Shown: piece by piece, positions 60,220 through 64,000 of the stretch | How the letters are laid out: every line of letters begins with the position of its first letter | Position numbering within the stretch: position 1 is the stretch's first letter | Origin: Typha latifolia | Lineage: Eukaryota > Streptophyta > Magnoliopsida > Poales > Typhaceae | Direction of reading: 5' to 3' | NCBI GenBank assembly: GCA_019914945.1 | Contig: CM034102.1 | Coordinates: forward strand, 3,461,501 to 3,525,500 | DNA length: 64,000 nucleotides | Made by a program: the position numbers and the translations under genes | The notes under the pieces: generated by a model | The model's input: only the letters and a program-made list of their open reading frames with translations | Databases searched by the model: none | Told to the model about the DNA's origin: nothing

Positions 60220-60459
60220 GGCGGCAAACCTCTCTTTCCTTCCCCCTTTCTCTCTCTAGACTGAGATGATGACAGTGAGGAGAGCAGCACATGCGGAGCA
60301 CGAGGTCGTTAAAAGGAGCTAAACGGTGGTTCCGATCTCCTCTCTAGCATGGAGCACCAAAGCCCATTCTTCGCAGACGTGTCGTCATTTAATTAGATGG
60401 CAGAGGGCAAAGATGGCGTGCAGCGGTGCAGGAGGAGGATTCGGTGGGGTTGGAAGGGA

Positions 60460-60468
60460 AAAATATCT
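60460..60468 (+). promoter_or_regulatory. Evening element upstream of COL
   Basis: AAAATATCT is an exact evening element, the site bound by CCA1/LHY-type clock MYBs. It lies 331 bp upstream of the COL start, about 245 bp beyond the TATA box, and such sites work in either orientation. Clock control of COL genes is well known, so the context supports it. Confidence 0.5.
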
Positions 60469-62004
60469 CTCGCTTTTCGCTGAGCTGGGAAAGTTTTACA
60501 GGAGTCGCTATCAGATGCGTACGGGGAGGTCATTTCACTCCCCGATCCCCGTCGCTGTTCATTTGGGGGCTTGGGAGCGAGGATTAGCACGGGCATAAAT
60601 GCCGACATGGATGGATAAATACATACATCCGTTCACACACGGAATCCATAGTATTTGTTACTGTGCCCCGATTTTAAAAAAAAACCGCTAGCCGGGACCA
60701 AGAAAGTCAGTATGCTCTACCTCACTCTCAAAACAATTATTGTGAAAATAAATTGTCTCATGCGTTGGTGGTTTGGCTAATGGCTCAGATGATACTCAAT
60801 TGTATTGTCGATTTAAAAGAGCAACTCGGTAGCAAAGCAATTTTTTGACGACGCACACCACTTAAAATATAAACTAGTCGGTTTAGTAATAATGGCTAAA
60901 GATCGATGGAACATAAGTATCTTTATATCTAAAAAGAGATGACCATTTATCTAATCATATCTAACCTTCGAGCTTTTTAATAATAATAAAAAAAGAGTTT
61001 TTATGAATACCTAACTAGTTTTAATAAAGTTTGTAAGTAACTTTCATATGACCAAGGATATATTAGGACCGACTCCAACTCGAAGAAATTATTGTAAAAT
61101 AAATTATTTAAATGTTTAGTAGCTTAGTTTAACGACTTATCTAAGCTCGGTTGATGGCTTGACGATGCGGTGATTTTGAGCAATAATTTAATAATGCACA
61201 TGACTTGACTCCTAAACCGAGCAATTTATTATATAACTTCATCGCACTCTATGATAATATTTTACGTATAATTAGCACTTTACCCCCTTATGGTTTAGCT
61301 CAATTTTACAAAATTCATATGTACTTTTAACTTAAACATTTAACTCTAATGTGGTATTGATAAAAAAAATATATAATTATTATAATTTTCATTATATTTG
61401 ATCAAATTAGAGTTTAAATTTGAAGATTCTCGTTAGAGATAAAATTGCACAGAAGAATTAAATAAACCTTTTAACATATTTAAAATAATATCGGCCAAAT
61501 TTTAGATAATAAATATCACATCTATTAAATATATTTATCATATTTTTATCATTTGATCAATATTATTTTTGATGCGTTAAAAAATTTATCTAATCCTATA
61601 TAATTTTATCATTAATAAGGATCTTAAAATTCAACTACTAGTTTAGTCTAATATGATTAAAAAAATAACTACTGTATTTTAGGATAGACAACCCAGGCAG
61701 CTTAGTTAAAATACAAAGAGAGTTGTAAAATTGAGTGAAACTGAGAGAGATAAAATATAATTTTTTTTTTCTATTTTGAATTAAGATATGGTCGTAATGG
61801 TACGTCCTGTAAGTTAATTAATCATACACTAATAAATTATTCAATACATCGATAAAAATAGTAGCAAGAGGAATCAAAAGCAGATGGGCAAGGAAAAGGT
61901 GGGTCAATGGAAACTTTTCACATTAAACGCCAAGGTGATGACTTATGACTTCTGAGCATGAGAGATCAACTACTCTTTGTGGGAGAATGTGATGAATTTA
62001 TATT

Positions 62005-62009
<5 letters not shown>

Positions 62010-62049
<40 letters not shown>
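62010..62049. repeat. (AT)n microsatellite
   Basis: A 40-bp AT dinucleotide run lies in the distal spacer, far from any gene. Confidence 0.9.
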
Positions 62050-62050
<1 letters not shown>

Positions 62051-63281
62051 TTGTTATAGTTTGACCAAAATTTAAAAAGACTATGAACTTTTTTGATATT
62101 ATTTAAAATTTCTTGTAATTCTAATTTATGTGCAATTATTAGTTTTCTTCATCAAAAACTAACGGTGAATATGATTTCCTATTAAAACTATCAACCTTTT
62201 GACCAGTGTGTCTTTCATTTAATATATTTTTGAAGTATCTATAATTTTTAAAAATACATAAATGTGAGAAAGATTGAGGTAAAATAAGTTAATTTTCTAA
62301 TTAGTTGTTTGTAGATTAAAAGGGTATTTTAGTGTTTTTATTTAAAATTAGTGCTAAGCTGTTGCATGTAAAGTTATAATTATAATACGATTGAGTGATA
62401 AAAATAAAAATTTAGAGAGAATTTTAAATATTCTTTCTTAAGGTATATACTCTTTCTTAATGAAAGCTAGTCGGCATTGTTAGAGAGATTAAATCATGGA
62501 TAAAGTTGAGTGCTATATCTTCCATCATGAGACTCAGCCAAGTTAGGACCATTAGGAGATATCAATCTAGAGGCATTTATTACATGAAAGTGAAATAAGA
62601 CATCATCTTAACCCCCCCCCCCCAGGATTGCAGTTAATAATGCTATTCATCTTATAATTTTCAAATAAAATCTATGTATCAAAGACCTATTTTACCGTGG
62701 TAATAAAAAATAGGGAAAATTTGCATAGGAGACCTTGCCTTATAACGAGGTTACATTTTATACCATATATTTTTACTATTTATAAATTAAGTAATATAAT
62801 TTAATGAATACATGCAAAGAAATATCCTCGAGTTACTCAAGTTAGATACGTTAGTTAAGCTAACTATATTAAAAAGATTATGAAAATATCCTTAGCATTT
62901 ACTAAGAATATTTTAATTCATTTTATAAAATTAAATTTAATGGAATACTCTCAATTTCATTAAAATATTAGGGTTGATTCTTAGCCTCTCCAACAACTTT
63001 TGACAAACTATATATTTTTTTTTCCATGCTAATTCTACCAATATTTTAGCCAATTATTCATCTATGGACCACTATATCTTTCATTCATTTGGCAAGGCTT
63101 CCCTTTTGATTAATTAGATACTTGATGCGGAGAGTGTGTAAGGAATTGAACCTGATAGACAAATTGGAGCCAATCTTATCAAGAAATAGATTTTCTTTAT
63201 AAAAAAATTACAATCTTCTAGTGATATAAAAAAATAACCTAAAAGAGTAAAACTTGCATTTGATATCCGGGACCCACAACA

Positions 63282-63303
63282 AGGTAGTGGGTACCCACTA
63301 CCT
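63282..63303. repeat. 22-bp perfect palindrome
   Basis: AGGTAGTGGGT is followed directly by its reverse complement ACCCACTACCT, with no spacer. There is no flanking gene, terminal repeat or target duplication that explains it. Confidence 0.8.
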
Positions 63304-64000
63304 AAAACCCATGGTGGCCCAATAGCAGCAGTCATTTTCTGCTCCATTTGGGACACTTTTTTTTTTTTTTAATTCCTACTTTCAAATTTTGAAGGAAAAA
63401 AAAAATAGTAACCTAAATGGAGAACTTTATTATGTATTAGAATGAGGATTCTAGTTAGCTAATTAAATGGAGCAGAAATATCATCCGCCCAATGTTGAAA
63501 ATATTATATATTTTAAATAAATTTTTATTAACTTTGAGTTAAATTTTAGGTGAGAATGATAGATTTAATGGTAAAATTAATTTAACTCAAATGGTACTTT
63601 ATTATTATATATTTATTTATCTAAATTTATAAAGAGAAATGAATGAAAATTAGGTTTAAAGTGGATATCATGGTAATAGAAAATAAAGAGAAGTAAGTTT
63701 AATATCATATTGAATATTTGAAAAAAATGTTAGTATGGTATATAAGTGTCAAACTTCGTATGGGCTTTGGTCTTCAAAATGTGTACCTATTTTGTGAGTA
63801 AATTAAACTATGCAACTTAACTCGGATGCGCACGTTGCCAAACTCGATTCGGTTCGCGCATAGGTCAAGTCTAAATTTACCAATTGCATCCCTTCATCTT
63901 GCTTGAGCACACCAGAGTCTACTGTTCTATGAGACCGACGTCCGCTGTTCCAGAAGCAATCGGTAGAGAGCGAATTGGTTTTAATGAAATAGTGTTCAAT

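Larger units (their letters stand above)
60130..64000. other. 3.9-kb AT-rich distal spacer
   Basis: The COL promoter and leader occupy about 60130-60660 and are GC-richer. Beyond it lies AT-rich DNA with an (AT)n run (about 62010-62049), a 12-bp C-tract (62612-62623) and a 22-bp perfect palindrome (63282-63303). Open frames such as 63114-63356 on the minus strand show no family likeness. No gene is recognised to the window end. Confidence 0.55.

Noticed and set aside
60730..61150. Two faintly similar segments around ATTATTGT(G)AAAATAAATT
   Set aside because: Similarity is confined to a short AT-rich core, not enough to call a repeat.
1..64000. tRNA, rRNA and CRISPR-like arrays
   Set aside because: I looked for GGTTCGAATCC-type B-boxes on both strands and for spaced repeats; none was found by eye.

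Overview
This is a gene-rich piece of a plant nuclear genome. The genes have many GT-AG introns, the spacers are AT-rich, and microsatellites and small non-autonomous DNA transposons are common. Several first exons (GDPD, phytyl ester synthase, CONSTANS-like, single-C2H2) are very GC-rich while later exons and introns are AT-rich. That 5'-to-3' gradient, and the rice-like N-terminus of the pyruvate dehydrogenase beta subunit, point to a monocot. The introns are AT-rich and the coding regions only moderately GC-rich, so I lean to a non-grass monocot such as Zingiberales. This is inference; no lineage-specific marker was found.

Eleven complete protein-coding genes and one truncated by the window edge could be assembled exon by exon. 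Left to right they are: SCAMP membrane-traffic protein (minus, runs off the left edge); mitochondrial TIM8 (minus); GDPD glycerophosphodiester phosphodiesterase (plus); NAC factor of the ANAC083/VNI2 type (plus); acidic MGCGAS protein, predicted N-myristoylated, function unknown (plus); mitochondrial PDH E1-beta, 14 exons (plus); BAR-like proline/serine-rich protein of the At2g33490 type (plus); Atos/FAM214-type protein (plus); intronless single-C2H2 protein with an EAR-type end (plus); chloroplast phytyl ester synthase-like protein, 14 exons (minus); CASP-like membrane protein (plus); group III CONSTANS-like B-box/CCT protein (minus). All exon junctions keep the reading frame, so the proteins are given with their exon coordinates.

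The genes are ordinary nuclear genes with no operon logic. TIM8/GDPD and phytyl ester synthase/CASPL are divergent pairs, each sharing about 1.1 kb of upstream DNA. Loosely linked themes are mitochondrial function (TIM8, PDHB) and lipid or nutrient recycling and senescence (GDPD, the NAC, phytyl ester synthase). I see no sign that they are co-regulated.

Spacers of about 0.5 to 5 kb hold no convincing further genes, and I found no tRNA, rRNA, CRISPR array or organellar insertion. They do hold a hAT-type MITE with an intact 8-bp target duplication, a Tourist-like MITE inside an intron, and a second weaker hAT-like element. There are also tandem duplications in introns, long GA/CT tracts next to start codons, and an imperfect hairpin. 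I did not find a previously undescribed multi-gene system. The most useful leads are a pair of P1BS phosphate-response sites in front of GDPD, a GC-AG intron that splits the CCT domain of the CONSTANS-like gene, and an evening element upstream of that gene.
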